From Uloborus plumipes (taxonomy: Eukaryota; Arthropoda; Arachnida; Araneae; Uloboridae), in contig JAXGGA010002009.1 of the NCBI GenBank assembly GCA_038373865.1, positions 62,001 through 126,000 on the forward strand: a DNA stretch of 64,000 nt, given 5' to 3'. Below, piece after piece: positions 34,500 through 45,144 of this stretch; within the stretch, counting starts at the first letter, position 1, and every line of letters starts with the position of its first letter. Made by a program: the position numbers and the translations under genes. The notes under the pieces were generated by a model. It was not told the origin of the DNA, did not search any database, and saw nothing but the letters and a program-made list of their open reading frames with translations.

Positions 34500-35109
34500 T
34501 GCGACGTATAAGGGAAGCCACAACTCGATAAAACAGATTAATTTTATTTTATAGTATTATTACTCTTGGTTAATTACTTTTCTAGATTACATAGGATAAC
34601 ATATAATTAAATGGAAGTAGTTCCGTTCTCATAGTTCGTAATAGGGAAGTTCTTTCCCGGGAGATCGTCGGCCGTCTCCTAAGTGAAGCTCAGGGTGAGC
34701 TCTTCGTTTTTTTCAGGAACGCTGAAGAACGCCCTGGCACTTTCGGATGCAAGACCAAGAGTGTCCGTTCAAAAAAAGTGTTCTCCAAACTTTCGGAGAT
34801 GAAGGCGTGTCCGTCACTCTTCCCAAAAGTTCGGATTCGTTGCAATTTGGCGTGACGATCGCTCGAACTCCGAAAAACGGTTCCCATTCGCTGGAATCAA
34901 GGCTCCACGAAGTCCGAGATTCAGCGCTGGACCACGGGAAGACTCGAGATCAAAAGATCGCAACCACGGGTACTTCAAAGTGGTCCCCGCTCCAGCCAAG
35001 CTATTATGAGCCCAGACCCACAGACGCGCGCTCCGCAGGTGGTCAGACTGCTGGCACTGAAATTTCCGAAGCTCTCTCTTCCCTTGTTGTTAGGGACGCT
35101 ACAGCAGCA
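34500..35109 (-). repeat. Probable 3' LTR of the Gmr1-like element
   Basis: On the minus strand this lies downstream of the RNase H stop (35386). At its upstream edge a purine run (complement of CCTCCCCCC, 35110-35118) precedes TGCTGCTGTAGC, the layout of a polypurine tract and LTR start. The region is GC-richer than its flanks and ends in AT-rich DNA with AATAAA-like words (minus strand). The far edge is uncertain: TG at 34500 and at 34432 are both possible, and no 5' LTR was found for comparison. A forward 151-codon frame (34747-35202) runs antisense through it and has no recognised domain. Confidence 0.5.
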
Positions 35110-35118
35110 CCTCCCCCC
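35110..35118 (-). other. Putative polypurine tract
   Basis: Minus-strand GGGGGGAGG directly before the presumed LTR start TG. This is the usual primer site for plus-strand synthesis in LTR retrotransposons. Identified by position only. Confidence 0.5.
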
Positions 35119-35385
35119 TGTAAGGGATTTTGCGTAAACCTTGCAAAATCTGAAAGGCAAGGGCTAGGTTCTGCTCTTTCATCAATGCTAGAGGCGCATT
35201 AACTACAGATAAGCACAATGGTGCATGCAAAACTAACACAGTAACTAAAAAATAATAATAATTTCAGGAAATTACAAGAATTTAACTTTAGACAAACACA
35301 TGATACAAAAATATTACAATTCTACAAGAGGGAGAATTCTTTTCAATGGTATTTTGACCATTTGTTTTATTTTATTTTTATTTGT

Positions 35386-36553
35386 TTACAATCTACTTAG
35401 GCAATCGGTGTGTTTGTTGTCCTTACCGGCCCGATTCTTGATTTCGTATTTAAATGGCTGTAAGGCTAACGCCCACCTCATAAGCCTGGAGTTATTCCCC
35501 GTATTCTTCTGTAACCAAACCAAACAATTGTGGTCGGTTTCGATCCGAAAGGGTTTTGAGTCTAGATAAAATTTCAACTTCTTAATTCCAAATATGATCC
35601 CTGCACATTCTTTTTCAGTAGGGCAAAACTTTCTCTCACTCTCCGTGAATTTCCAACTGAGATAGAGAACCGGATGTTCTTGATTTTTGTTATCCTTTTG
35701 AGAAAAAACTACCCCCACCCCAGTATCGGAAGCGTCAGTTTGTAGAATAAATTCCCTTGAATAATCAAGAGCGTGAAGAACTGGTTTTTCTGTCAGTTTC
35801 TGCTTTAGCTCGTTAAATGCTTTGTCGCATTCGGGGTTCCAATCTACGTTCTCTTTCCGATTTTTCCCTTTTAGTGCGTTAGTTAGGGGTGCCGCTATGA
35901 TGGCATAGCTTTTAACATACTTAGAGTAAAATCCCGACAAGCCCAAAAATTGGTGAATTTGCGTTTTAGTTTTAGGCGCAGGAAAGTCTAACACCGCCTT
36001 AATTTTCGTTTCAGCTGGGGATCTCAAGCCGCCCCCTACTTCATGTCCCAAGTACTTTACCTTGCTTTGGGCGAACCGACATTTTGAGGGTTTGATGGTC
36101 AAATTAGCCTCGGAAATTTTGCGTAAGACTACGTCCACGTGCTTCAAATGATCCGCCCAATTGTTTGAAAAGATAGCTACGTCGTCCGAAAATGGGACGC
36201 TGAATTCATCGCACCCATTCAACAATTGAGCCATAAACTTGGAAAAGCAAAAAGGCGCATTTACCAGGCCGAAGGGCATAACCAATGGTCTATAGGTCCC
36301 AAAAGTCGGAACGAAGGCCGCTAAACGTTGAGCTCTAGAACTTAAAGGTATTTGCCAATATCCTTTTGTAAGATCGATTACAGTGATGAACTTAGCAGCT
36401 GAAACGGTTTCTATCCTTTCATCAATATTCGGTAATGGAAAATATTCGGTCTTAATAATCGAATTTAATTTTCTGTAGTCAATACACGGTCGGGGATCAC
36501 GGCCGGTAGCTTCAACCAAGATTAGGGGAGACGTATAGTCACTTTCTCCTATA
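35386..36553 (-). pseudogene. Ty3/gypsy reverse transcriptase and RNase H (Gmr1-like)
   Basis: About 389 codons remain open on the minus strand. The RT palm motifs occur in order: CIDYRKLN, VIDLTKGYWQIPL with the first Asp, MPFGLVNAP, then VPFSDDVAIFS with the catalytic Asp pair in an F-S-D-D version of the usual Y-x-D-D, and KCRFAQSKVKYLGHEV. The RNase H part keeps its acidic residues: TDASDTGVGVVFSQ, the Glu of TEKECAGI, TDHNCLVWL, and the final Asp of DNKHTDCLSRL just before the stop. The protein ends right after RNase H, with no integrase downstream, because integrase lies upstream. The N-terminal side is cut off by the insertion at 36554-39237 and resumes beyond it. The first residues of the raw frame belong to that insertion. 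Confidence 0.9.
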
Positions 36554-37721
36554 CCCCAACACTCAAATTTTGAATTGGTAGCCAATGGCTACTAACACCC
36601 CACAAAATGGTAGCCAAATTTCAGAAAATGGTAGCCAAACTTAAAATTTAAAAAAAAGTGCATAAAATGTGTATTTAGAAAAATATATTTAAATTTTAAA
36701 GCAATAATGTAAAGCTCAATGTTTATATAAACAACAATGTTCTAAACTGCTACCTTTACGTTTCTTAAAAATAGATGCATGACTAAACATCATACACATC
36801 ATTCATTGCTCAAATATATTGTCAAAAAGGTTAAAATTAAAGAAAACATATGAATTTCAAAAATTTTAAAACTCAATGACATTTTTGTTTTCTGAAACAT
36901 GATTTGTTTGAAATAAGGAAGCACTTAGTTCTATTCAGAAATATTACATGAACAAGTAATATATGCTTTGCAGTTTGTTCTCAGTCTATAACTAAATTTT
37001 AAGATAAAGAAGGCAGCATAAATGATAAACATAAATAATTGCAAGTATTTTAAAATTCATTTCTTCCAGATGTTGGAAATATAAATTTGAACAGTATAAA
37101 AATGAGTAATTTCTAAGACAATAAATTTTTTATATAATGATACTGGAATATGTTATAAATATTTAGATATGATTCCATTTCAGGTAAGTGTATTATGTAG
37201 TTATTACAGATAACCAATCTTTGGCTAATTTCATATGATTATTGTAATCTAACTATATTTAAAAAAAAACCTAAGCTCATGTGTGTAATTGAAATTTTTA
37301 GTGAAGAACAGCATTTTCAATGTAACTTGCTAAAAATCAAGAATAAAGTTTGATTATACCCATATTTGAATGTTCAAAATTCAATAAATAAGTTCTAACT
37401 TGCTCTTATGAAGAAAAAAAATATTTCTTTTGTTATTTGTTTTTGATACTTGTTCACAAAAAAAAAAAAAAAATCAATAAAATTTAAGTTTGGACAGTAC
37501 GGTTTAAACTTGGGCCAACACCTGTTGTAAGACACTTCAAAAATATTTTATCTGATTTTTTTTACTATGTAGCAAGAACAGACATTCAAAATTTGGTAAA
37601 AACCCGACCTTTGGTCTCAAAACACTTTTCTCTTTCTTTTTTGGTTTTAATAACATAAGTATTTGGTTTTAATAACATTCTTAAGTAAAAAATGATTATT
37701 AAACAAAAGAATAAAGTGAGT

Positions 37722-38520
37722 CAAGATATAGATGGTAGCAGATAATAAAATCCCTCAAAACTTCCACAATAATTTAAATATTATCAGGATGTAAAAAGAT
37801 TGAGATTTCAAACGAGGTCGCAATTTTCGTCGAATCACGTGTTTCTTTGTTGGCATGGGCATCGAACTACACTTTTTAGGTTCATGTCACATGATATGAA
37901 CGACGAATTAAAATTAGGTTAATTAGTAAATAAATTACAAAATTAATACCTAAAATGAGCCGAGTTACGGTAGTAGATAATAAGAAGCCTCAAAGATTCC
38001 AAAATAATTGAGATATTTTTAGGGTGCGAAAGGATTGAAATCCCGAACAAGGTACGCAACTTTCGGCGAGGCACATGTTATTTTGTGCGCACGGGCGGCA
38101 AATCACGGTTTTTGGTTACATATGATATGAACAAGCAACGAAATGAAAAAAAAAAAAAAAACCTCAATGAGTAAAATGAGACATGTCGTGGTAGCAAATA
38201 ACATAACTCTCAAAAGTTCCAAAATGATATAAATATTATCCATGATGCAAAAAGATTGATAGCTCAAACACGGCCCGCCTGTTTGGGTGACCCACGTGCT
38301 TTTTGGCGGCATGTTTCTATGGTTAATATTATAATGAGCAATTAAAATTATATTAATAAATATATTACAAAATTACTGTATAAAATGAGCCGAGTTACGT
38401 TAACAGATAACAAAACGCCTCAAAACTTCAAAAACAATTGAAACATTATCAAGATGCAAAAGGATTAAAATCTCAAACCAGGTGCGCTATTTTTGGCGAG
38501 GCACGTGTTTCTATTAAAGA
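37722..38520. repeat. Degenerate 210-235-bp tandem repeat, about four units
   Basis: Units start near 37722, 37957, 38178 and 38388 and share ATGAGCCGAGTTACG-like, CCTCAAAACTTCC-like, and GGCGAGGCACGTG-like segments in the same order. Units have diverged considerably from each other. The third carries a poly-A run at its left edge. Confidence 0.75.
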
Positions 38521-38911
38521 AGCGATTTATTTTCCTTAATTGTCTAAATGTATTTTGATGCAAAGAGCCATATTTTTTCACATTCATATGTTTTATGAAG
38601 AAAACTTTATTTCGGAACGGTCATTTCCGCTTAAACTTGCGAATATGAACAATCTAAAACGCTTCATTTCGGAAACGTGTTTTTATTCGAGTGCTGCGAG
38701 GCTATAAATAACCATTTTTCTGAGAAATAAAGTAAAAGAACGAACTTTAAGTCAGAAATGCACAATTTACTAAATCCTGCAAGAGATTTTTCTGTTTTTA
38801 GGATCGCGTGTTTAGTACAGCGGAGTTATTGAAATTGCAAATTTTGAAACAAATTTGCTGCCGCGATTTTCACTTCAGTTTTTTTTTGTAACGTTGCGCA
38901 AGTGGTATCGT

Positions 38912-39085
38912 TAACAATACCTCCCCTCCCTCTTCTTCCCCAATTTATTGCCGAACTTTTAGTGGACAAGAGGACAATACCTTCGTCCCTGGCGATCTCA
39001 CATCCGAATTTTAAGTGGATGAGAGTATAATACCACCCCCTTTCTACACCCCCGGCGATCCGACTGCCAAATGTTTAGTGGACAA
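38912..39085. repeat. Three degenerate units of about 55-60 bp
   Basis: Each unit runs ACAATACC, a C-rich stretch, CGATC or TTGCCG, then TTTAGTGGACAAGAGG. They lie directly inside the right end of the inserted element. Confidence 0.7.
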
Positions 39086-39243
39086 GAGGATTTGAGAAAA
39101 GGTCACATGTCAAGGTTAAAGTCGGAAAGGGGTGTAGCATTTTTGAATGGTAGCCACGTTGGCGACCTCAGTGAAAATAATGATCGCCAAATCGTGAAAA
39201 TTGGTCGCATTTGGCGACTGGCGACCGCGAGTGTTGACCTATA

Positions 39244-39345
39244 GTTGGTTTTGAGTTTAATGATTCTATTCAGGGCCCAGTACAGGCTGATTTTTATACC
39301 ATATTTCAGTATCTTCATGCAAATCATATTTTAAAATCTGTTCTC
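39244..39345 (-). pseudogene. Displaced N-terminal piece of the reverse transcriptase region
   Basis: This piece lies directly across the insertion from the RT open frame. The duplicated CCTATA places the two edges together in register, and the minus-strand reading nearest the junction is compatible with a coding segment leading into RT. It carries at least one stop or frame change. Beyond about 39345 the coding trace is lost. Confidence 0.4.
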
Positions 39346-40394
39346 TCACAAAAATAAAGTAATAAAAATTCACAAAAGTAATTTTTAATTGCCACAGACA
39401 TACATGTACAAAACTATATCAAAATTCGGTAGTTTTAAACTTAAATTTACTGATAAATAAATCACAGAATGTGCTAAGTTGATTTATATGAGCATCTCAT
39501 GAGTAATGACTTTTGCATAATGTTTGTACTCAGTGGCGGCTTGTGCCTTAATTTAGTGGGTGGGCCCGCAATTATACGTTTCCCCAGTAATGCTTTCAAA
39601 GATAAAATGAAGGAAACAACTGTTAGTAAACTAATGCTGAATGGCGTAGAATAATATTTAATTCAATGAATACAAACTTGCATTGCAAAATTATCTCATT
39701 TGATTTGATACATATAATAGGTTTTATATTTTAAAAGCTACACCAGCCTTAAGCGATCAATGTAATAATAATAACAATATTTTGCACAGACGACCGACTT
39801 TCTATACATCACTCATGTTAAGCTAGTTCTATTTTGCCATTTTCGGACACTGAAAATGTTCATCACATCAAAAGTGTCACGCCTCAAGGCGGCGCAGCTA
39901 CTCAAACATTATGGGACTACACTCAAAAAGAACAAGAAGTTCTGTCAAGAACTAAACGAGCCTACTTTCCCATACATCGACATCGGCATTCTAGCATCTG
40001 ATCATTATTCTCTTGATCATCTGAGACTAAACATTATGTCAAACATACCTTTTTAGCACTTAAAGCTGATTTCTAAAAGCAAAATATACCCCTCTCATCA
40101 GATGAAATAGAGACATAAAAAGTAAATAAATGAATAAATGAAGTTTTGTCGCACCTTTTAAAGAATGTAACTGTTACAGTTCTTCCGTAGAAAAATTCCT
40201 CAATGGTTTTCAAAAAAAAAAATTAAAAGTACAAAGTACATCAAAACACATTTTATCAAAGAAAGGAAAAAAAAACTCGTCCGTCGATAAAATGTCTCGA
40301 TTTTCACTTTTAAACCGTTGCCAGTTGTTAAATATAAATATATATATTTTTTTCGCTTTTTCCTTCCAAATTACGGATACAGACTAGTTCTTCA
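39346..40394. other. Unresolved stretch between the integrase and reverse transcriptase parts
   Basis: Expected to hold the integrase tail and RT N-terminus, but mostly AT-rich non-coding. CAGTGGCGGCTTGTGCC at 39534 resembles the terminus of a DNA transposon, so another insertion is likely. I did not find its other end. A 66-codon forward frame (39856-40056) is of unknown origin. Confidence 0.4.
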
Positions 40395-41543
40395 AACAAT
40401 AACGAAATTTGGTACGTTGAGAAGGTACGTTGCACTGTGCCCTTGTCATAATAAGTCTTCCTTTTAATTTGTGCCGCGGAGGCGCACTCGATAGCTATTT
40501 CTTAACAGCGCTTCCTCCGGTTGATCAGTTGAAATACGTTCTCTGTCACGGAACTTTCTTCCTCCTTCGGTTCCACTCACTTTTCGAACAATAATGTCTC
40601 CGGGGTTTGCAAGTTCCTCCCATGGACTAGCTCGGCGGGAGAGAAACCGATGGTTTCGTGAGTAACCGTACGTAAAGCCAGTAGCGCGAATGGTAGGATT
40701 TCTTCCCAATCTTTCCCTGATTCCAAACAGAGAACTCTAAGTAATCTTTTCACGGATCTGTGCCACCTCTCAATTAAATTTGATTCTGGGTGCCGTGCTG
40801 ATGAGTGAACAATTTTTATCCCAAATTTCTCGCAAAAATCAACCGTCAATTGGCTAGTAAAACAGCCGCCCTGATCACATTGGATCTCCTTCGGGAACCC
40901 CAGTCTACTGAAAATAACCAAAAGGGCTTCTATCACGGACGGAGATGTGATATCTTTGACTGGTATAGCCTCGGGGTACCTAGAGGCCACACACATAGCA
41001 GTTACTAAGTATCTATTGTCCCCCCCTTGAATACGGGAGGGGCCCGACGCTGTCGCAGGAAAGCCTTTGAAAAATCTCACCAATTATCGGCACTAATTTG
41101 AACGGGTCTCTTTTTTTCTCTCCCGATTTCCCTACTCGCTGACAGGGGTCACAAGTTCTCACGTACTCTTCCACATCTTTTACACAATTTGGCCAATAAT
41201 AATATCTCAATAGTTTATCTTTCATTTTTGTAGCGCCTAAATGTGCGGCTACTTCTTCGTGACAAAGTTCCAACATTTTTGCCCTAAATTTGAGGGGAAT
41301 AATAAACTGCTTCCTCTCATTTTCTCGATGATCGACGGTTTTCCTGAACAATAGCTCATTTTCAATTAGCAATTCCTGTGATTTACCTAATTTAGCCTTC
41401 TCCCAAAGTGGTGCTAGATCTGCACAAGAACTCTGCTCACTTTTAAAATCTGCGGAGCTGATTCGTATTAACGCAAGTTCCTGAGCTTCTGCGGGGGGTA
41501 ATTCTAAGTCTTCTTCCCCATGGCTTTGAACGGTTTCGTCCTA
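40395..41543 (-). pseudogene. Gypsy integrase (zinc finger, DDE core, C-terminal part), decayed
   Basis: Read from high to low coordinates. A linker with DLELPPAEAQEL comes first, followed by an H-x5-H...C-x2-C zinc finger (HEEVAAH, CDPCQ). The catalytic core has its first Asp in LSCDSVGPLP, the second in IQCDQGGCF, and the Glu in HPESNLIERWH. A C-terminal stretch with RKTYYDK typical of gypsy integrases ends it. The order and wording match elements in which integrase lies between protease and RT. There is a frame change near 41030 and two in-frame stops (40577-40579 and 40502-40504), so it is inactive. Confidence 0.88.
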
Positions 41544-41870
41544 CCCTCCCGATTCTTCGCCCCCCCTCCTGTTTTTCTGGTTCGGGGTTTTTCTCACGCG
41601 TCGTCTGACTTCGCGTCATCACTGCATTTACTAATTTTAGGTTCCTTTTTGTTTCGTCAATTAACTCCTGTGTTAGGTTCCCCATTAAATAATGGTCCAA
41701 TTCGACTGACCTATCAACGACCGCGGCTTTAGTCATAACTGAGCCGAATTTTTTACTTTCAATCCGCACTTTAGCAACGGGCAAACATCGGAAATGATTT
41801 TCCAGCGGTTGTTTTAGCCAAACAGTTTCCCCAGTATAATCTTCGGGCTGCACCAGTTTATCAGTGGCGG
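41446..41870 (-). pseudogene. Protease-end/linker segment of the same retrotransposon
   Basis: About 140 codons read through segments such as ELDHYLMGNLTQEL and KLVNAVMTRSQ. A [V/A]-x-T-R-[S/A]-Q word after the protease and before integrase is usual in Gmr1-like elements. A frame change near 41545 separates it from the integrase frame. Upstream it is cut at about 41870, where a GTGGCGGCGCTAGG repeat and long C/G runs begin. The protease active site, gag and 5' LTR are missing. Confidence 0.7.
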
Positions 41871-42600
41871 CGCTAGGTGGGGGGCAGGGGGGGGGCAATT
41901 CCCCCCCCCCGTCGAAAGCGTCTTGCCCCCCCCCCGTCGGGGAAAATTCCTAGTTCGTCGGGGAAATTTTCCCGACAGCAAAATTTTCGGACAGAAATCG
42001 ACTGTCGAAAAGTTTACTGACTCCGACAGAAATTTTAAAAAAAAATCTATCTACCCAAGAAAATATTTTTCTTTAAAAAAAAATGTCTAAAACATCCTTT
42101 ATTATGCATGGAACGCCATCGTTAGCTGTCCTCATCTTGCTGCATCCCTTTAGGCGTTACTTTAGCTCTGAGGAAAGTTACTTTTGTTCAGGTTAAAAAG
42201 GAGAAATGTTATTTTTTTTTTTTTCAAACAGATTAGACGCCACACGAAAATCGCTTGCAGCATGTTTTAAACAAACATTCATTGACATTTGAGAAGAGAC
42301 ACTTTCCGATGACTATTCGATGGTGACAAGCCAATAAATCGCCTAAATTGCTCCTTCCTAATGATTTCCTGTCATCGTCGCCTCTGCGGGTCGTCGACTG
42401 ATGATCGTCCTGTTCTTAGGCCCTGGGGTGATTGTAACTACTTTTTGTCCCAGGGCTCCTTTCTATTCCTTTCTATGGCCCTGTTTTTGTCCTAAAAGCC
42501 TATCGGCGCACAATCCTGATCGGCGCGGTGACAATTAAGGCTGTCGGAAATTTTCAAAGGAAATGTGGGATGTTACGAATCTCTTCAATAGCGCTGCTTT
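41871..42600. other. Repeat junction with C/G homopolymers, then unrecognised sequence
   Basis: Begins with CAGTGGCGGCGCTAGGTGGG, which looks like a DNA-transposon end similar to the ones at 39534 and 47556. Runs of 9-10 C or G follow (41886-41935), then a CGTCGGGGAAAATT duplication. The rest is of mixed composition. No gene recognised. Confidence 0.45.
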
Positions 42601-42606
42601 CACTCG

Positions 42607-42787
42607 GTGTCTGTCATGGAATGGTGTCGGGTTTCAAAAGTCGTCGGATGGTTGAATGATTTTAACATTTTTGTTTTAACTATTGGCACGACACAACCTA
42701 AAATTCGGTGTGATGAGTTAGGCGCGAACTCGTATATGAAGAAGAAAGTGCAGCTCAAATTCAAACTTGATTTCTGCATCACAGAGG
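42607..42787 (+). other. Unidentified open segment ending at a splice-donor-like site
   Basis: A forward frame of about 60 codons is less AT-rich than its surroundings and ends at CAGAGGTAAGAAC, a good donor match at about 42787. I do not recognise the protein (WLNDFNIFVLTIG, KKKVQLKFKLDF). It could be an exon or part of an unrecognised transposon. It is not the calpain exon expected next. Confidence 0.2.
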
Positions 42788-43117
42788 TAAGAACTTATTG
42801 TTTTATTTAAAGTAATGATGGATCTTAGCCTTTCAATTTGCTTGGGATAAATGGGACCGCTTTTTAGAGCAATTCGTTTTTGAAGCCTTATATAAAAGTT
42901 TTAAAACACAAGAATTTAAACCTATTGACTACTTATTTTATCTTGGACGTTATAAATGAACAAAAGTCTACCATTATTTTCTAAAATAATACTTTACGGT
43001 TTTGGTGATTATTTAAAAAAGATCGCATGGGTGTCCCACTTAACCTATACTAAAAGAAAAAGAGGTTTTTATTTAATACCCACCTTTTATTTAAATTTGA
43101 AGCAAGGTAAACTAAAA

Positions 43118-43731
43118 CAGCGGTTCTCGACCTTTTTTGACCAGCGGACCGTCAAGAGCTTTTGAACAAAACTAGGACCGGTGATGTTCTTCTTTTCTTG
43201 TCTTTTTCTCCTCTTTTTTTTGGGGGGGGGGGGGAGGGTCCTTCATTTGCGGATCGATAAAACATGTTTTTTTTTCGACTTAAAGGGGAAAAAAAAACTT
43301 TCGATAAGAAGGCCATTAAATACTAGTGAAAAAATTTATGAATGGCTGCGGTTTTTTCTCTTTTTTTCAGAATAATAAAAATAACAAATAAATTAATTAA
43401 TATATAAGTGAAACCTTACTTTTTGTAAAAGAAGTCACGAAAAAAAGCTTAAGACTAACATAAGTAACTATTTCAATAATCAGATATAACTAATAAACAT
43501 AGCTGAAAATCATAGAAAAGTAAGAAAATTAATCACGATTCACGATATGAACGAAAATATCGTCGTATATAGGGCATTATTAGTATTATTTTATCTTCTG
43601 TTCTTTCTCTCTCTCTCTCTCTCTCTCTCTTGAGTGAAGACTTTTTTTAAGGTGGATGATCAAAAATCTCTAAGGAACAGTCAAATTTTTCTGCGGTGCC
43701 GGTCTACCGGACCACCGGTTAAGAACTGCTG
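43118..43731. mobile_element. Non-autonomous hAT element, CAGNGGTTCT-type ends
   Basis: The ends CAGCGGTTCTCGACC and, reversed on the right, CAGCAGTTCTTAACC carry GCGGACC/GGACC subterminal words. The flanking octamers AACTAAAA and ATCTAAAA differ at one base. These ends are of the widespread hAT group with CAGNGGTTCTCAACC termini, to which the SPIN elements belong. The interior has G, T and (CT)n runs and no transposase. Confidence 0.85.
43605..43630. repeat. (CT)n microsatellite
   Basis: About twelve TC units inside the hAT element. Confidence 0.9.
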
Positions 43732-43917
43732 ATCTAAAAAAACGGGTCTTTCTTGAAAAAAGAGGAAAATTTTTACTATGTAATATTTTTTGTAAATTCA
43801 TTCATTTGTGATATATATACTGACATTTCTGTTTGATGGAAAATTATAAAACAAAAACTAAACAATTACATCTGGAAATTTATTGAAAGCCTTAACCTAT
43901 GTATTGAAGTGCCATAT

Positions 43918-44086
43918 CTATAAAGTGGGATCCGGCTAAAAGGTTCAAAACCAAAAGGTCTACGCACAGAAGATCCACGTCCAAAATGTCCGCGGGCTTC
44001 TATACTTTGGACCTTTTGGACGTGAATCTTCTGTTCGTGGACCTTTTGGTTTTGGACCTTCCATCCAACATTCCTATAAAGTAGTG
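43918..44086. repeat. Palindrome, probable MITE
   Basis: CTATAAAGTGGGATCC...CCAAAAGGTCTACG...AGAAGATCCACGTCCAAAA is mirrored on the right, ending ...CTATAAAGTAG. The arms are about 70 bp around a short centre. The word GGACCTTTTGG and its inverse repeat inside each arm. Confidence 0.65.
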
Positions 44087-44284
44087 TCAAAAACAACATA
44101 TTATACTTGATTAAGATCAATTTTGATAACTTAACAAACATTATACGTCGAACAAGTACTAACATTAAATTAAAAATTTAAACAACCCCCGACCCTGATT
44201 GCCGATCTTATATTAAAACGAACTTCTTTGGTCATAAAGCATTTTAAATTTTAATATATTTACTTGTTTTCGATATTTGAAATT

Positions 44285-44570
44285 GTTACAATCAATTACA
44301 AGTCTTTTAATAGTTCCCAAATAGAAACTGGCAACAACAACATTTTAAATCATTGAGTTTTCTTTCCTCGTCGGCCAACAACGGCAAAGATTTTCAATCC
44401 TGTAGATTTAAGCTTTAGCTGCATGTGTTAACAATTACAAGTATTTTATTTGTTAAAAAAATAGAAACTGGCAACTGATAAACATTTTATTAAATTATAA
44501 GAGTTTGCTTTCCTAGTCTGCCAACAATGAAAACGGATCCGATCGCGTGAATACAGGCTAAGCTGCATTT
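44285..44570. repeat. Degenerate tandem duplication of about 145 bp
   Basis: ACAATTACAAGT...TAGAAACTGGCAAC...TTTGCTTTCCT-like segments occur in order at about 44290-44420 and again at about 44430-44570. Confidence 0.6.
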
Positions 44571-44925
44571 GCGAAAAAACGCTATAACTCGCGTTCTATA
44601 GAGCATGGAAGATCCAATTACATCGTATCAGACGCAGATATTTTTTCTCTTTGATTTGGTGCTATTTTCTTAAGTTCGGAAGTATGTTTTCACTGCTAAA
44701 ATCCCGAAAAACCTTTCAAAGGTTTTTAATTAATATCTTTGTTAATTAATACCATCCGAAGCCGCAACCTAGCTAAGAACACTCTCTATCAACTCCCCTT
44801 TCGAACAAAAAAAATTTCAAAATCGGTCCATCCGTTTAAGCTGTACGGTGCCACAGACAGATACACACACGTCAAACACATACCCCCCTTCCTTTGTGTG
44901 TCGGGGGTTAAAAAAGGAAGTGTAA
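44571..44925. repeat. Fragment resembling the 3' end of a widespread retroelement
   Basis: Contains AAAATCGGTCCATCCGTTTA and then GTGCCACAGACAGATACACA. Such wording is common at repeat ends in many animal genomes, which is why I list it. The family is not identified. Confidence 0.35.
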
Positions 44926-45144
44926 ACAGTATAAATGACAGCATTTATTTAAACTTGGCTGAGAGAGAATTGTTATCACTTCATACTCAGTAATAATTCC
45001 AATATTATCTAAATCAAGCTATTTCCATTCATTCTTTCAAATTACAAAAATTAGAGCTACATACATGCCACTTTACAACTTTCTCTGATGTAAGTTTCAA
45101 GTACATAGTTACCAATTTTTGCAGTTTTTGTAGCTGAACTATTA

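Larger units (their letters stand above)
36554..39237. mobile_element. 2.7 kb element inserted into the reverse transcriptase
   Basis: CCTATA flanks both sides (36548-36553 and 39238-39243). The ends are short inverted repeats around CAACACTC. Both ends also hold GGTAGCCA/TTGGCGAC-like words in opposite orientation (36575-36640 and 39145-39230). The interior is AT-rich with two tandem arrays (37722-38520 and 38912-39085). No transposase is recognised, and the superfamily is not settled: a 6-bp duplication is unusual for hAT. Confidence 0.65.

Noticed and set aside
34747..35202. 151-codon forward frame as a host gene
   Set aside because: Lies antisense across the presumed LTR, has overlapping frames on both strands and no recognised domain. 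Higher GC alone explains the open frames.
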